Part shown: positions 19,150 to 28,206 of the stretch, one piece after another
Layout: the number at the start of each line of letters is the position of its first letter
Numbering within the stretch: the first letter of the stretch is position 1
Assembly: GCF_027924405.1 (NCBI RefSeq)
Contig: NZ_AP026978.1
Location: forward strand, 3,968,001-4,032,000
DNA: 64,000 bases
Source of the DNA: Nocardia sputorum
Lineage (GTDB): Bacteria; Actinomycetota; Actinomycetes; Mycobacteriales; Mycobacteriaceae
Reading direction: 5' to 3'
The notes under the pieces: model-generated
What the model saw: only the letters and a program-made list of their open reading frames with translations
What the model was told of the DNA's origin: nothing
Databases searched by the model: none
Made by a program: the position numbers and the translations under genes

Positions 19150-20094
19150 TCAGGCGGAACCCGAGGGCAGGTCCACGATCCGCGGCTCGCGCTCGCGCAG
19201 CGCCGCGACGAGGTCGCGGGTGTACTCGGGCGGCGCGGCGTGCACCGACAGCAGATTCGCCACCGCCCGGTAGGCCGCGAGATCGGCGTCCTTGTCCAGG
19301 TACAGCGCGCCGGTGAGCTGCTGGAGATACACGATGTCGGGCAGATCCGCCTCGGCGAAGCGCAGCATGGTGAACGCGCCGTCGGCCAGCGCCGGGCCGC
19401 CGACATGATCGGCGAGCACCTGCACCGTGATGTTCGGCGCGTCCGCGGCCCGCAGCATGTGCTCGAGCTGGTCCAGCCACACCTGCGATCCCCCGATCCT
19501 GCGCCGTAGCGCCGCCTCCTCGACGATCAGCCACATCTGCGGCGGATCGGGCCTGGTCAGTATTTCCTGGCGGCGCATCCGCAGGGCCACCCGCCGCTCG
19601 ATCGCCTCCTCGTCCTCGTGCGGATGCGCGAGCACGAACAGCGCGCGGGCGTAGTCGGGCGTCTGCAGCAGCTCCGGGACGACTCGCGGCTCGTAAGAGC
19701 GGATCAGCTGCGCGGCCTGTTCCAGCCCGAGGTAGGTGTCGAACCACTTCGGCAGCCAGTCGGTGTCGTGATGCCACCACCCCGACGTGTTCGCCTGCTG
19801 GGCCAGCCGCTTGAACTCCGCGCACTCCGCCTCGTCCGTGACGCCGTACAGCGCGAGCAGATCCACCAGGTCTCGCTCGCGAAAGCCGGTCCGTCCCAAT
19901 TCCAGACGGCTGATCTTGGAGTGCGACCCGCGGATGGCCTCGCCCGCTTCCTCGAGCGAGATGCCGCATGCCTCCCGCAGCCGCCGCATCCGCCCGCCGA
20001 GGATCATCCGCAAGGCGGTCGGGCCGCCCTCAGCGGCGGGAGCCGTTCCACGAGCGATGGATTCGTTGTGAGGCCGCACTACCGAAGCACGCAT
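19150..20094 (-). CDS. Scr1-type HTH regulator (DUF5753), copy 2
   Basis: A 314-residue paralogue of the upstream-adjacent regulator at 18107, in tandem on the same strand, with the same layout: HTH (LRRLREACGISLEEAGEAI) and DUF5753 (VPELLQTPDYARALF, LPDIVYLQQLTGALYL). The ATG at 20094 was chosen from the shared GACTCGGAGCATGCG context. About 63 bases upstream is a weak match to the GTGCAGATG element (20157-20186), so it may belong to the same regulon as the tiny-gene operons. No DUF397 partner adjoins it. Confidence 0.9.
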   Translation of the reverse strand: MRASVVRPHNESIARGTAPAAEGGPTALRMILGGRMRRLREACGISLEEAGEAIRGSHSKISRLELGRTGFRERDLVDLLALYGVTDEAECAEFKRLAQQANTSGWWHHDTDWLPKWFDTYLGLEQAAQLIRSYEPRVVPELLQTPDYARALFVLAHPHEDEEAIERRVALRMRRQEILTRPDPPQMWLIVEEAALRRRIGGSQVWLDQLEHMLRAADAPNITVQVLADHVGGPALADGAFTMLRFAEADLPDIVYLQQLTGALYLDKDADLAAYRAVANLLSVHAAPPEYTRDLVAALREREPRIVDLPSGSA

Positions 20095-20156
20095 GCTCCG
20101 AGTCTCGCACGAGCATCCCGCACACTCCAGCACCGAGCCCCGCCCAGCGCCGCGAA

Positions 20157-20186
20157 TGCGCAGGTGTAAGCACATCCGCAAGATCG
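20157..20186 (-). promoter_or_regulatory. Weak copy of the GTGCAGATG element before Scr1-type gene 2
   Basis: Read on the minus strand: CGATC, then T in place of G, then TGCGGATGTGCTTACA, then CCTGCGCA. Most positions agree with the elements at 27971 and 31067, including the spacing. It lies 63 bases before the regulator start. I see no clear -10 hexamer at the spacing found in the two strong copies. Confidence 0.5.
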
Positions 20187-20409
20187 TTCCCGGGGTAGCC
20201 GGGGGCCGCTCTTTCGAGCACAGGACGGCCGTCGCGCGAAACGACGCGGTTCAGGAGGGATCGGCGCACCGCGCCTGGCGGTACGCGGCTCCGGGATCGA
20301 CCGCGACGAACGCCCCGCGACGCAAGCGAAAGCCGCAGTCGCGGGAACCTCCCGGCGACGAGGGGTCGCCGACGGCGGGGCACCGTTCGCGCCGTGAGCG
20401 GCGCTCGCT

Positions 20410-21474
20410 TCAGCGCAGCAGTACGTCCGCCGTCGCGCGACCGAACAGCTTGCGCTCCCCGCAGGTCGCCGTCAACGCGATGGTCGCGGCGCGGCGATCC
20501 GGATCCAATTGCTTGACCCGGCCCCGGAATTCGATCTCGCTCGCCTTGGTGGCCGGCACCGGGGCGAACCCGGCGAACCGTACCCCGTACCGGGTGACGG
20601 CGGCCGGATCACCGAGCCATGAGCTGAGATACCCGGCGCCGAGACCCATCGTCAGCAGTCCGTGCGACACCACGTCGGGCAATCCGGCGCTGCGCGCGAC
20701 CACGTCGCTGAAGTGGATCGGATTCGAATCGCCCGACACACCGGCATAGTTCACCAGATCACCACGGGAGAGCAGCACCGTGCGCGGGGTGATCTCCATG
20801 CCGACGGACAAGTCCTCGAAAGCGGGAGCGGTGCGGGGTGTTCGGGGCTCGTCCGATGTGTCCGGCCGCAATTCCTCGTCGAAGCTCTCGACCAATCCGC
20901 CGTCGTCACCGGCCTCGCGCGCGGCCGCCGCGTCGGTGCGGTCGGCGGCCGACTGCCCGGTCATGATCACGCCCTCGACCGCCGCACGCAGATCGGCGGC
21001 GAGATCGACCCCGGTCTGCGCCACCGCCGTGGTGTGCGCGGTCTGCAGCACTTCCTTGTACTGGTTGCTCAGCACGTTCCTGGTGACCATGAAATCCTTG
21101 TCACCGAACTGCCGGAACGACTCGATGTACGAGTCGCACCGCACCTCGTCGCCGGCGACGATCGGCCGGTGCACCTGGATCGACTGCTCGGTCTGCAGCA
21201 CCTGGCCGAGGTCGTAGCCGGTGAGCACGGACTCGAACATCTTGCGCTGCACCAACATCAAGACGATGGAGGAGAACGTCAGCGGCGCGACGAGCCCGTC
21301 GAAGCCGAGTCCCGCGGCCGCGTCCTCGTACCGGTGCGCCGGATGACCGTCCTGCAGCGCTCGCGCGAATTCCCGGATCTTCTCGCGCCCGACCTCGTAC
21401 GAATCGGTCAGGCGGTAATGCCGTCCCACCAGCGCCTTGGCTTGCTCGGACGCGGTGGTGGTGATGTCGTTCAT
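20410..21474 (-). CDS. HadA/HadB-like MaoC fusion, intact hydratase motif
   Basis: A 354-residue fusion of HadA-like (YEVGREKIREFARALQDGHP) and HadB-like (DLVNYAGVSGDSNPIHF) hot-dog domains separated by an acidic linker of about 60 residues. The complete D-x-N-P-x-H motif predicts (3R)-hydroxyacyl-ACP/CoA dehydration, as in mycolic-acid elongation. It is a paralogue of the gene at 9253, whose motif is damaged. ATG 21474 is preceded by GAGAGAGG and aligns with the paralogue's MNDI start. Confidence 0.9.
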   Translation of the reverse strand: MNDITTTASEQAKALVGRHYRLTDSYEVGREKIREFARALQDGHPAHRYEDAAAGLGFDGLVAPLTFSSIVLMLVQRKMFESVLTGYDLGQVLQTEQSIQVHRPIVAGDEVRCDSYIESFRQFGDKDFMVTRNVLSNQYKEVLQTAHTTAVAQTGVDLAADLRAAVEGVIMTGQSAADRTDAAAAREAGDDGGLVESFDEELRPDTSDEPRTPRTAPAFEDLSVGMEITPRTVLLSRGDLVNYAGVSGDSNPIHFSDVVARSAGLPDVVSHGLLTMGLGAGYLSSWLGDPAAVTRYGVRFAGFAPVPATKASEIEFRGRVKQLDPDRRAATIALTATCGERKLFGRATADVLLR

Positions 21475-21650
21475 GTGCCTCTCTCGCAATACGGGCGTCA
21501 CCCGCCCGGACCGGCCCACCGTACCGAAGCCACGACCACGCCGCGGGAAGGCCCTCGCCAACTCTGGGCATACGGTCCGAAGGGGACACCGTCTTGATCG
21601 CGAACGCAGGCACACCGCGTTACCGGATCCGTTCCGGCGCCGTCCCCTGG

Positions 21651-23051
21651 TCAGCACTCGTCGGGCGCCTGGAATCCCCGCAGCCGGTCGTCCAGCCAGA
21701 TCATGGCGTCCGGATAACCGAGCGCACCGGCGATGATGTGCTCACCGAGCACACTGCGGTACACCGCGGGCACCCCTAGCCTGCACTGCTCCCGGTAGAG
21801 ATTGCGCGCGCCCTCGGCCGGGATCCAGAACTCCTGTTCCCCGTTGTAGATGAACAGCGGCGTGGCCGACCTCATGCCGGCCATCTTGGTCACCCGATAG
21901 ATGTCCGCGGCCAGCGCGGAATGCAGCGGATCGGGGAAATTCGCGGCGATGTCGATCGGGAGCATCAGCACGCCGATCGCTCCGAAGCTGCTGCCGCACA
22001 TGTTCTTCACCGGTGACGTGGCCACCCACTGGGCCAGATTGTTCATCCCGGCCAGGATCTCCGGCCGCTCGCGTCCGATCCCGAACACCGCGCCCATGAA
22101 TATCGCCGAGGCGAGGTTGCCGTTCATGCTGCGCGCCAGGATCTCGAAGTCGGCGGGCACGCCGCCCAGCGCGGCGCCGACGATCACGTCCGTCAATTCC
22201 GGTGCGTAGCCGTCGATCAGCTTCACCGCCCCGTGGGTGGCGATCGCGCCGCCGGAGTATCCCGCGAGCCCGAACCGCGCGGCGCCGAACTCCTCCGGCA
22301 GCAGGGCGCGCACCGCCCGGATCGAGTCGAGCACGGCGTGTCCGGCCACGATCGGTTCGGCGTAGGCCATCGAAGGGCCCTCGTGGTCCGGGATCAGCAC
22401 GGCGTAACCGCGCAGCGCCGCCACGTGCGTCGTGGGCGGCAGGAAGTCGGTGGTGCTGGTGTCGGGGTTGAGGCCGTGCGCGAGGGTGTATCCCGGCGTG
22501 CAGGTACGGCCGAGGGCGTCGATGGGTAGGTTGTTCACCACCACCGGCCGCTGCCCTGGCCCCGGCCATGGTGCGGCGGGAACGATCAGCGTCGCAGTGG
22601 CGTACGACGGCGCACCGTGGGCGTCCGTCGTCCGGTACTTCACCAGCAGCGCGCGCTCGATGGGCAGCAGCATCAACGGCGCTGCGGTCGGGCGCACGTC
22701 GCGGACCTCGATGACCTCACCCGCGGCCAGTTCGCCGAGATTCGCGGGCCATAGGTCGAACATCGGGTCGCCGGCGGGCGCGGGCAGCGTGGCCGTGCGC
22801 AGCGCCGCCAGCGACGGCGACAGCGTGGTCGCCTCGTGCGCGGGGAAAGCCGGCTCCGGCAGCGGCGCGATCGGCGGCGGCGGGATCACCTGATCGATGA
22901 GTTGTTGCAGCCCGGGCAACAGTCCGCCGGGCGGGAAGACGCCGGACACGCTGGCCGGCGGCGGGGCGGGCGGTGGCTCCGCGGCGGCGGGGACGGCCAG
23001 CACGGAGCCGGCGGCGAGCAATGCCACAGCAATGGCAGGCGAGATTCTCAT
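21651..23051 (-). CDS. Secretory lipase (LIP family) 1
   Basis: A 466-residue exported lipase of the secretory-lipase (PF03583-like) family. A signal peptide (MRISPAIAVALLAAGSVLA) is followed by a Pro-rich segment. The catalytic domain has the nucleophile elbow LAGYSGGAIA and an HII-containing C-terminal motif (LGEHIIAGALGYP). Cysteines in RTCTPGY, KNMCGSS and EQCRLG could form disulfides. It is the first of three secreted hydrolases between 21651 and 26186. The signal sequence sets the start; the longer upstream frame is rejected. Confidence 0.88.
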   Translation of the reverse strand: MRISPAIAVALLAAGSVLAVPAAAEPPPAPPPASVSGVFPPGGLLPGLQQLIDQVIPPPPIAPLPEPAFPAHEATTLSPSLAALRTATLPAPAGDPMFDLWPANLGELAAGEVIEVRDVRPTAAPLMLLPIERALLVKYRTTDAHGAPSYATATLIVPAAPWPGPGQRPVVVNNLPIDALGRTCTPGYTLAHGLNPDTSTTDFLPPTTHVAALRGYAVLIPDHEGPSMAYAEPIVAGHAVLDSIRAVRALLPEEFGAARFGLAGYSGGAIATHGAVKLIDGYAPELTDVIVGAALGGVPADFEILARSMNGNLASAIFMGAVFGIGRERPEILAGMNNLAQWVATSPVKNMCGSSFGAIGVLMLPIDIAANFPDPLHSALAADIYRVTKMAGMRSATPLFIYNGEQEFWIPAEGARNLYREQCRLGVPAVYRSVLGEHIIAGALGYPDAMIWLDDRLRGFQAPDEC

Positions 23052-23285
23052 GGCACACGCCTTCGGGTGCGGAACGGCAACGTCGTCTGGCACCCGGGCG
23101 CACTGGCCTCGACCCCCGAAATGTCCCCTGTCAGACCGGGAGCCAGGACGTCAGGCTACGTCAGCGCCCCGGACTGGACGCAGTAAAGCGTCCGAGTTGT
23201 GTTGTCGTGTATCCATATCGCAACAACCGGACCGAGACCCGTATCCGGACAACGGGTCCCGGTTCGGCCGTCCGCGTATCGTCGC

Positions 23286-24530
23286 TCAGCAGTTGCTCGG
23301 CGCGGGCTCCCCTCGGAAACGGGCGTCCAGCCAGTTCAGTGCCGCGGGAATGCCGAGCACCGCCGCGGTCAAATGGTCCGGAACCGGGATCTCCTCGGTC
23401 TGCACCCTGGCGCCCGCGGCACACCACCGCTTGTCGGTGTTGACCACCGCGTCGATCGGGATGAGGCCGTCGATCGGCGAGTGCCATTCGAACACCGGTG
23501 TCTTCGGCACGCCGTCGTAGAGTTCGAGGCTGTTCTCCTCGACCACGGCGCGCGCGGTGTCGTCGTTGATCATCGAGGTGGTCTTGGCGAAGTCCAGCGC
23601 GCCGCGGCCCGCTCCCGTGGCGAGGATGTCGTTGGTGCAGCTGTTGGCGATCTGCGCGCGAGCGGCCAGACCCCGCTCGTTCAGTTGATCGCTCAGCGGG
23701 AACCGAGTCGGATACTCCCGCTCCAGCCCGAATCCGGCGGCGAACGCCAGACCGAACACCGGATGCGGATTCAACCCCAGTCCCTCGAGCATCTTCACCA
23801 GGTTCATCGGCACGCCGCCCATGGCCGCGCCCGCGATGTCGAGTTCCGGCGCGTACTTCGGCTGCAGAGCCGCCGCCCACGCGGTGGCCATTCCGCCGCC
23901 GGAGTATCCGACCATCGCCACCGGGCTGCGCTGCACACCGAGTTCTGCGACCTGCTTCACCGCGCGGATCCCGTCGAGCGTGATCTGCCCGCCGAGTTTC
24001 GCGGCGCCGTAGGCGAAGTTCGGGCCGAGGTGGTCGGGCAGCGCGACGCTCCAGCCGCGGGCCAGCAGGACGTTCCAGCCTGGCGCTTCCCGCACGACCA
24101 GATTCGGATCACCGGTGTAGAGTACCCGGGAGACCGAGCACTCCGAGCCGAGCCCGTTGATGATGTGCTGGAACGACAGCAGCGGGCCGTCGGCGCGATG
24201 CGCCTTCGGCGTCAGCACCGTGGTGGTGGCCGCGATCGGTTTCCCCTCCGAACTCGTCGACCGGAACCGGATGACGGTCACCGTGGTCTCCGGGAAGATC
24301 GCCAGCGGCGGCATCACCTTGGTCGCGATGACGTCGCCGGGTTTGCGGTCGGCGATATCCGCGGGTGTCGCATAGAAGGGATCCGGATCGGGCTCGGGGT
24401 ACAACGGCGTGCCGACCGCCGCGCCGGCCATGCTCGCGACCAGCACCAGGCCCGCGGCCATCGCTCCGATCGCACGTGCGAGACGTCGTCGCCCCACTCC
24501 CCTACCCAACGAACGTGGGCCCTGACTCAT
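23286..24530 (-). CDS. Secretory lipase (LIP family) 2
   Basis: A 414-residue relative of the gene at 21651: Arg-rich N-terminus, hydrophobic signal (AIGAMAAGLVLVASMAGAA), elbow VGYSGGGMAT, WHSPIDGLIP near the expected Asp and a VPDHLTAAV His region. The ATG is preceded by a perfect AGGAGG nine bases upstream. Likely secreted, acting on host or environmental lipids. The roughly 230-base gap to the next lipase suggests separate promoters. Confidence 0.88.
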   Translation of the reverse strand: MSQGPRSLGRGVGRRRLARAIGAMAAGLVLVASMAGAAVGTPLYPEPDPDPFYATPADIADRKPGDVIATKVMPPLAIFPETTVTVIRFRSTSSEGKPIAATTTVLTPKAHRADGPLLSFQHIINGLGSECSVSRVLYTGDPNLVVREAPGWNVLLARGWSVALPDHLGPNFAYGAAKLGGQITLDGIRAVKQVAELGVQRSPVAMVGYSGGGMATAWAAALQPKYAPELDIAGAAMGGVPMNLVKMLEGLGLNPHPVFGLAFAAGFGLEREYPTRFPLSDQLNERGLAARAQIANSCTNDILATGAGRGALDFAKTTSMINDDTARAVVEENSLELYDGVPKTPVFEWHSPIDGLIPIDAVVNTDKRWCAAGARVQTEEIPVPDHLTAAVLGIPAALNWLDARFRGEPAPSNC

Positions 24531-24805
24531 CGACGTGTGCCTCCTGAATCATTCAACGCTGTGCTCATCCTCGGCAACATCACCGCACCGGAACACCGCC
24601 CGCCGCGAACATGTTGACAGTTCACAACTTTCGAGCGCCCGGACGGTGCCGGCCGTGCGCCTCGGCTGGTGACTGTACCCCACGGCGCGAGGTCCGTTCT
24701 GTGACATTTCCAGCCGATAACCTGGAACATGTTCTCAGCAGTGGCGGCCCCTTACCGTCAGACCTACCGGCGCGGCTGCCGCACCGGCAGGAAGGAGACG
24801 GTGGC

Positions 24806-25048
24806 ATGGACGGCACTGCGCGCAGACTCGCCGACCGCGACGACATCCTGGATCCGCCGAACCAGCGGATCACCGTCTACTTCGACGGTCCCACCCCCGA
24901 GGACGCGCTGGTCCTCGAATACGCGGCGACCAGGACCGAGGCATGGGAGTTCACCTCGGCCGCTGCCCACGCCGGGCTCACCGTCACCGTCGACGGCCAG
25001 GTTCGTCCCGGCCTGCGCAGGCTACCGTGCCGATCGCTCTGGCGCTGA
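24806..25048 (+). CDS. Small hypothetical protein (80 aa)
   Basis: Not recognised. The ATG has AAGGAG ten bases upstream. The protein is charged and soluble-looking (TVYFDGPTPEDALVLEYAAT, then EAWEFTSAAAHAGLTVTV) and ends RLPCRSLWR; no membrane segment, one cysteine. The compact alternation suggests a small alpha/beta fold. It converges on the lipase at 25059 with 10 bases between ends. Confidence 0.6.
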   Translation: MDGTARRLADRDDILDPPNQRITVYFDGPTPEDALVLEYAATRTEAWEFTSAAAHAGLTVTVDGQVRPGLRRLPCRSLWR

Positions 25049-25058
25049 GTGAGCGGAC

Positions 25059-26186
25059 TCAGGGCCGGTCGAGCACACCCTGGAGGAACGCGAGCGCGTC
25101 GGGGAACGCTTCCCGCGCCGCACCCAGATGATCGCCGGGATACCAGCCCACCCGCAGATCGGTGCCGGAAGAGCGCAGTTCCGCGATCAGCTCGAGCGTC
25201 AGGGGCGCGGGCACTTCCAGATCGGTGAGGCCTTGACCGAGATACAGCGGCACGGTGTAGCCGCTCGTCGGCACCTTCAACATCGCGCGCACCGCGGCCA
25301 GCAGGGCGGGGTCGTCCAGCGGCCGCGACAGCATGGCGCCGATGCCGATCCCGGACACCTGGGCGTCCGCCTCGGTGGCGCAGTCCTGCTCCACGACGCG
25401 CAGCACGTCCCGGCCCACCGGCGTCAGATAGCTGTCGATGTCCAGCTCGGGCGCGCCGGCCCGCAATCCGGCCAGCAGCATGGCGAAGTAAGTCGTCGTC
25501 TTCTGCAACGGCAGCCGCGGCAACCAGGGGCCGGCCAGCGGGAACACCGCGTCCAGATTCGACGGCGTGCCGGTCGCGGCAGCACCGCGCAGATCGAGTT
25601 CCGGGGCGTCGCCGGGTGCGAGGTGGGCAGTGAACAACGCCGCGTGCCCACCCTGCGACTGACCGAACACCGCCCAGCGCGTACCCAGTGTGGGGGCGAC
25701 CGCCCGCGCGGCGCGCACGCCGTCGATGATGCTGCGGGCCTGGGCGGGGCCGTCCAGATAGGGATGCACGCCGGGGGTGCCGAGTCCGACATAGTCGGAG
25801 ATCACGACCGCGTATCCGGCGCGCAGCAGGTCCGGGTACACCGATGTCAGGTAGTAGTCCCGTGGTCGCAGCGTGAACGCGCATTCGTCGGCGATCCCGG
25901 AGGTGCCGTGCGCGTAGGCGACGATCGGCCAACCGCCCTCCGGCGGAGTGCCTTCGGGCAGGTACAGCACCCCGGTGCTCTGCATCGGCCCGCGCGGGCC
26001 ACGCGACCAATACGTCAGCCGTTCGGCGGTCGTGGCCCCCTCCACATGCAGCCGCCCCGCCAGCTCCATCAGATCCGTCACGGTGCCGGGCGCTTCGCCC
26101 ACCCGGGCGCCCGCGGGCCCGGCCAAGGCGACCGTCACCGAGACCACGACGCCTGCCGCCCCCACCATGATCCGTCCACATCGCAC
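25059..26186 (-). CDS. Secreted alpha/beta hydrolase / lipase 3
   Basis: A 375-residue exported hydrolase of the secretory-lipase type: HGTSGIADECAF oxyanion region, elbow FGQSQGGHAAL, and a YPGDHLGAA His motif. The GTG start at 26186 gives a signal peptide with basic residues (MRCGRIMVGAAGVVV, ending PAGA); ATG 26168 would begin inside the hydrophobic run, so GTG is preferred though its ribosome site is modest. Divergent from the lipoprotein gene at 26335. Confidence 0.82.
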   Translation of the reverse strand: MRCGRIMVGAAGVVVSVTVALAGPAGARVGEAPGTVTDLMELAGRLHVEGATTAERLTYWSRGPRGPMQSTGVLYLPEGTPPEGGWPIVAYAHGTSGIADECAFTLRPRDYYLTSVYPDLLRAGYAVVISDYVGLGTPGVHPYLDGPAQARSIIDGVRAARAVAPTLGTRWAVFGQSQGGHAALFTAHLAPGDAPELDLRGAAATGTPSNLDAVFPLAGPWLPRLPLQKTTTYFAMLLAGLRAGAPELDIDSYLTPVGRDVLRVVEQDCATEADAQVSGIGIGAMLSRPLDDPALLAAVRAMLKVPTSGYTVPLYLGQGLTDLEVPAPLTLELIAELRSSGTDLRVGWYPGDHLGAAREAFPDALAFLQGVLDRP

Positions 26187-26334
26187 CGACCGACTATCCC
26201 CACCCCGGGCCCCACCGGCAAGCCACCACAATCGGTGGCCTCGCCGGGGGAACCTCGCCGCGGCGGCGCGGGCTCGCTAGGCTCGGATGAGCACGCCGGA
26301 AAGCGGTGCCGAGGAGAACACAGGAGGTTCGACC

Positions 26335-26844
26335 GTGGCGCAGCGGTACCCGCAGGGCCTCCGCACCCGGCGGCGCGCGGCCGTTCTGCTCGCGGCCGGC
26401 CTGCTACCCGCGACGGTCGCCTGCGGAGCCGACGCGTCCGGGCCTCCGGCGGGCCCGACGACCACGACCTCCAGCGCGGCGCTGTCGCCGGTCTCCACGC
26501 CACTGGCCGCCATCCCGTCCGTCGACCCATACGCGGGGCAGCCGCTGATCGATCACGTCACCTGGACCGAGACGATCGACGGGCCGCGACTGCTCGTCTT
26601 TCCCACGCAGGCCGGTCGGCGGACCACCTTTCCCGGCTCGGACGAACGGGCGTGGCAGGAGGTCGTCGACCGGTCGGCGGACGCCGAGGCTCCCGGCATG
26701 CGCGATCAGTTCGTCTGCCATTGGGCGTGGGCGCGGCTGGTCCAGCCGGACAAGCCGAGCTGGAACCTGGAACCGTGGCGCCCTGCGGTCGGCTACCAGG
26801 CCACCGTCGAGGCGCGCTGTAATCCCGGCGGCCCCGAGCGCTGA
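26335..26844 (+). CDS. DUF2599 lipoprotein
   Basis: A 169-residue secreted protein. The GTG is preceded by AGGAGG seven bases upstream. The N-terminus (RRRAAVLLAAGLLPATVAC) ends at a cysteine in a lipobox-like site, so lipidation at the membrane is likely although the -3 residue is unusual. The mature part carries the DUF2599 signature (MRDQFVCHWAWARLVQPDK, SWNLEPWRP). Function unknown. It reads into the SDR gene after 34 bases. Confidence 0.85.
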   Translation: MAQRYPQGLRTRRRAAVLLAAGLLPATVACGADASGPPAGPTTTTSSAALSPVSTPLAAIPSVDPYAGQPLIDHVTWTETIDGPRLLVFPTQAGRRTTFPGSDERAWQEVVDRSADAEAPGMRDQFVCHWAWARLVQPDKPSWNLEPWRPAVGYQATVEARCNPGGPER

Positions 26845-26878
26845 GCGCGGGCGCCGCCCCGACCGGAAGGAGCGATCC

Positions 26879-27537
26879 ATGCGCGTCGTCATCGCAGGCG
26901 GACATGGGAAGATCGCCTTGCTGCTGGCCCCCTCGCTCACCGGGAGCGGCCACGAGGTCGCCGCCCTGATCCGCAATCCCGAGCACGCGGACGACGTGCG
27001 CGCCACCGGTGCCGAGCCGGTGCTGTGCGATCTGGAGAATGCGGGCGCCGACGAAGTGGCGGACGTGGTAAAAGGCTGCGACGCGGCGATTTTCGCCGCG
27101 GGCGCCGGGCAGGGCAGCGGTGCCGACCGCAAATACACCGTCGACCTGGGCGGCTCCGTCCGGCTGGCCGAGACGGCGGAGCGAACCGGGGTGCGCCGCT
27201 TCTTGCAGATCTCCACGATGGGCGCAGGCCGGCCCCCCGCTCCCGGTACCGACGAGGTGTGGGCCGCGTATATCGACGCCAAGACGCAAGCCGAAAACGA
27301 CGTGCGGAGCCGGGATCTCGACTGGACCATCCTGCGGCCCGGCCGGCTGATCGACTCCCCTGGCACCGGGCTGGTGACGCTCGCCCCGCCCCCGGTCGGG
27401 CGCAGCGATGTCCCCGCGCCGATGTCGCGGCGGTACTGGCCGGACTGCTGCCCGCCGTGCACACCTCCGGGCAGACCCTCGAACTTGTTTCGGGTCACAC
27501 CCCGATTAGCCAGGCAATTGCGCAACTGGCCGACTGA
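26879..27537 (+). pseudogene. NmrA/SDR-like NAD(P)-binding protein, frameshifted
   Basis: An atypical short-chain dehydrogenase-like protein of about 219 residues if read through the shift. The N-terminus MRVVIAGGHGKIALLLAP is an NAD(P)-binding GxxGxxG-like loop; the middle has FLQISTMGAG and a YIDAK region, and ILRPGRL. Around 27412-27415 a run of four Cs breaks the frame: one added C would join GRSDVP to RADVAAVLAGLLPAVHTSG and the stop at 27537. As sequenced, the frame instead runs into the next gene. This is either a real inactivating deletion or a homopolymer error. Confidence 0.8.
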
Positions 27538-27601
27538 GGCGCCGCGCAGCCCGTTACCACCCTTGCCGATCGACCGCAACGGTCACGATGGGAGAACAAC
27601 C

Positions 27602-27904
27602 GTGTTCAGTCGAATCGTCTCGATGAAGATCCGCCCCGGCTCCCGCGCCGAGTTCCTGGCGGCCATATCCCGCAGCGCCGACGCCTCCGTACGGACCGAG
27701 CCCGGCTGTCTGCGCTTCGACGTCTGCGCAGATCGGGTGGACCCGCACCGCTTCTTCCTGTACCAGCTCTACACCGACGACGAGGCGGCGGAAGCGCATC
27801 GTTTCACCGAACATTTCCTCGCCTGGCGGGCCGCGGCGGACCAATTCGTCGAGCCCGGTACACAGATCGACTACAGCACGGACGTTCTCTTCGGCCGCGA
27901 CTGA
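27602..27904 (+). CDS. Antibiotic biosynthesis monooxygenase (ABM)-like protein
   Basis: A 100-residue ferredoxin-like ABM-domain protein (IVSMKIRPGSRAEFLAAIS, EPGCLRFDVCAD, FFLYQLYTDDEAAEAH, HRFTEHFLAW), the layout of small cofactor-free monooxygenases and quinol oxygenases. The GTG start has GGGAGAA upstream. The continuous open frame from 26879 into this gene is an artefact of the frameshift in the upstream SDR; the intervening residues are not family-like. Confidence 0.85.
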   Translation: MFSRIVSMKIRPGSRAEFLAAISRSADASVRTEPGCLRFDVCADRVDPHRFFLYQLYTDDEAAEAHRFTEHFLAWRAAADQFVEPGTQIDYSTDVLFGRD

Positions 27905-27970
27905 ATATCCCGCGGCGGGCACCGCATCCGCAAACTTCCGGCCGCGAAATACGGCTTGCGCACGTGCAAT

Positions 27971-28020
27971 CGATCGTGCAGATGTGCTTGCATGTGAAAG
28001 GTACAGCGGCATAAACTCGG
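27971..28020 (+). promoter_or_regulatory. Promoter/operator element A (GTGCAGATG module)
   Basis: A 50-base block 82% identical, ungapped, to the block at 31067-31116. It contains GTGCAGATG, a TTGCAT hexamer (27988-27993) usable as -35, and TAAACT 18 bases later usable as -10. The overlap of the repeat half with the -35 suggests repression by a bound protein. It lies 40 bases before the GTG of the 48-residue gene. Confidence 0.75.
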
Positions 28021-28059
28021 TCCCGCAACGCTTTACAGGGGACCACCAGGGGAGGCCGC

Positions 28060-28206
28060 GTGGGCGAGCCGAAGGCCGAAGCCGCCATGGGTTTGCCGCC
28101 GCCAGACAAAGCAGGGGCGTTCGAATGGAACATCCACTTACCGGCGGTCGGTTCGGATCAACCGACACCGCACTGGCCGACCAGCCAGCGAACGGTAGAC
28201 ATATGA
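28060..28206 (+). CDS. Tiny gene, 48 aa, first of micro-operon A
   Basis: Not recognised. The GTG has GGGGAGG six bases upstream, and its stop TGA overlaps the ATG of the next gene (ATGA), strong signs of real translation. The product is Pro- and Trp-containing (EWNIHLPAVGSDQP, TPHWPTSQRTVDI) with no membrane helix. It follows promoter element A. It may be a coupled leader peptide or a partner of the next product. Confidence 0.6.
   Translation: MGEPKAEAAMGLPPPDKAGAFEWNIHLPAVGSDQPTPHWPTSQRTVDI

Noticed and set aside
26879..27904. A genuine SDR-ABM fusion enzyme
   Set aside because: The junction residues are unlike either family, and one C restores two normal genes.
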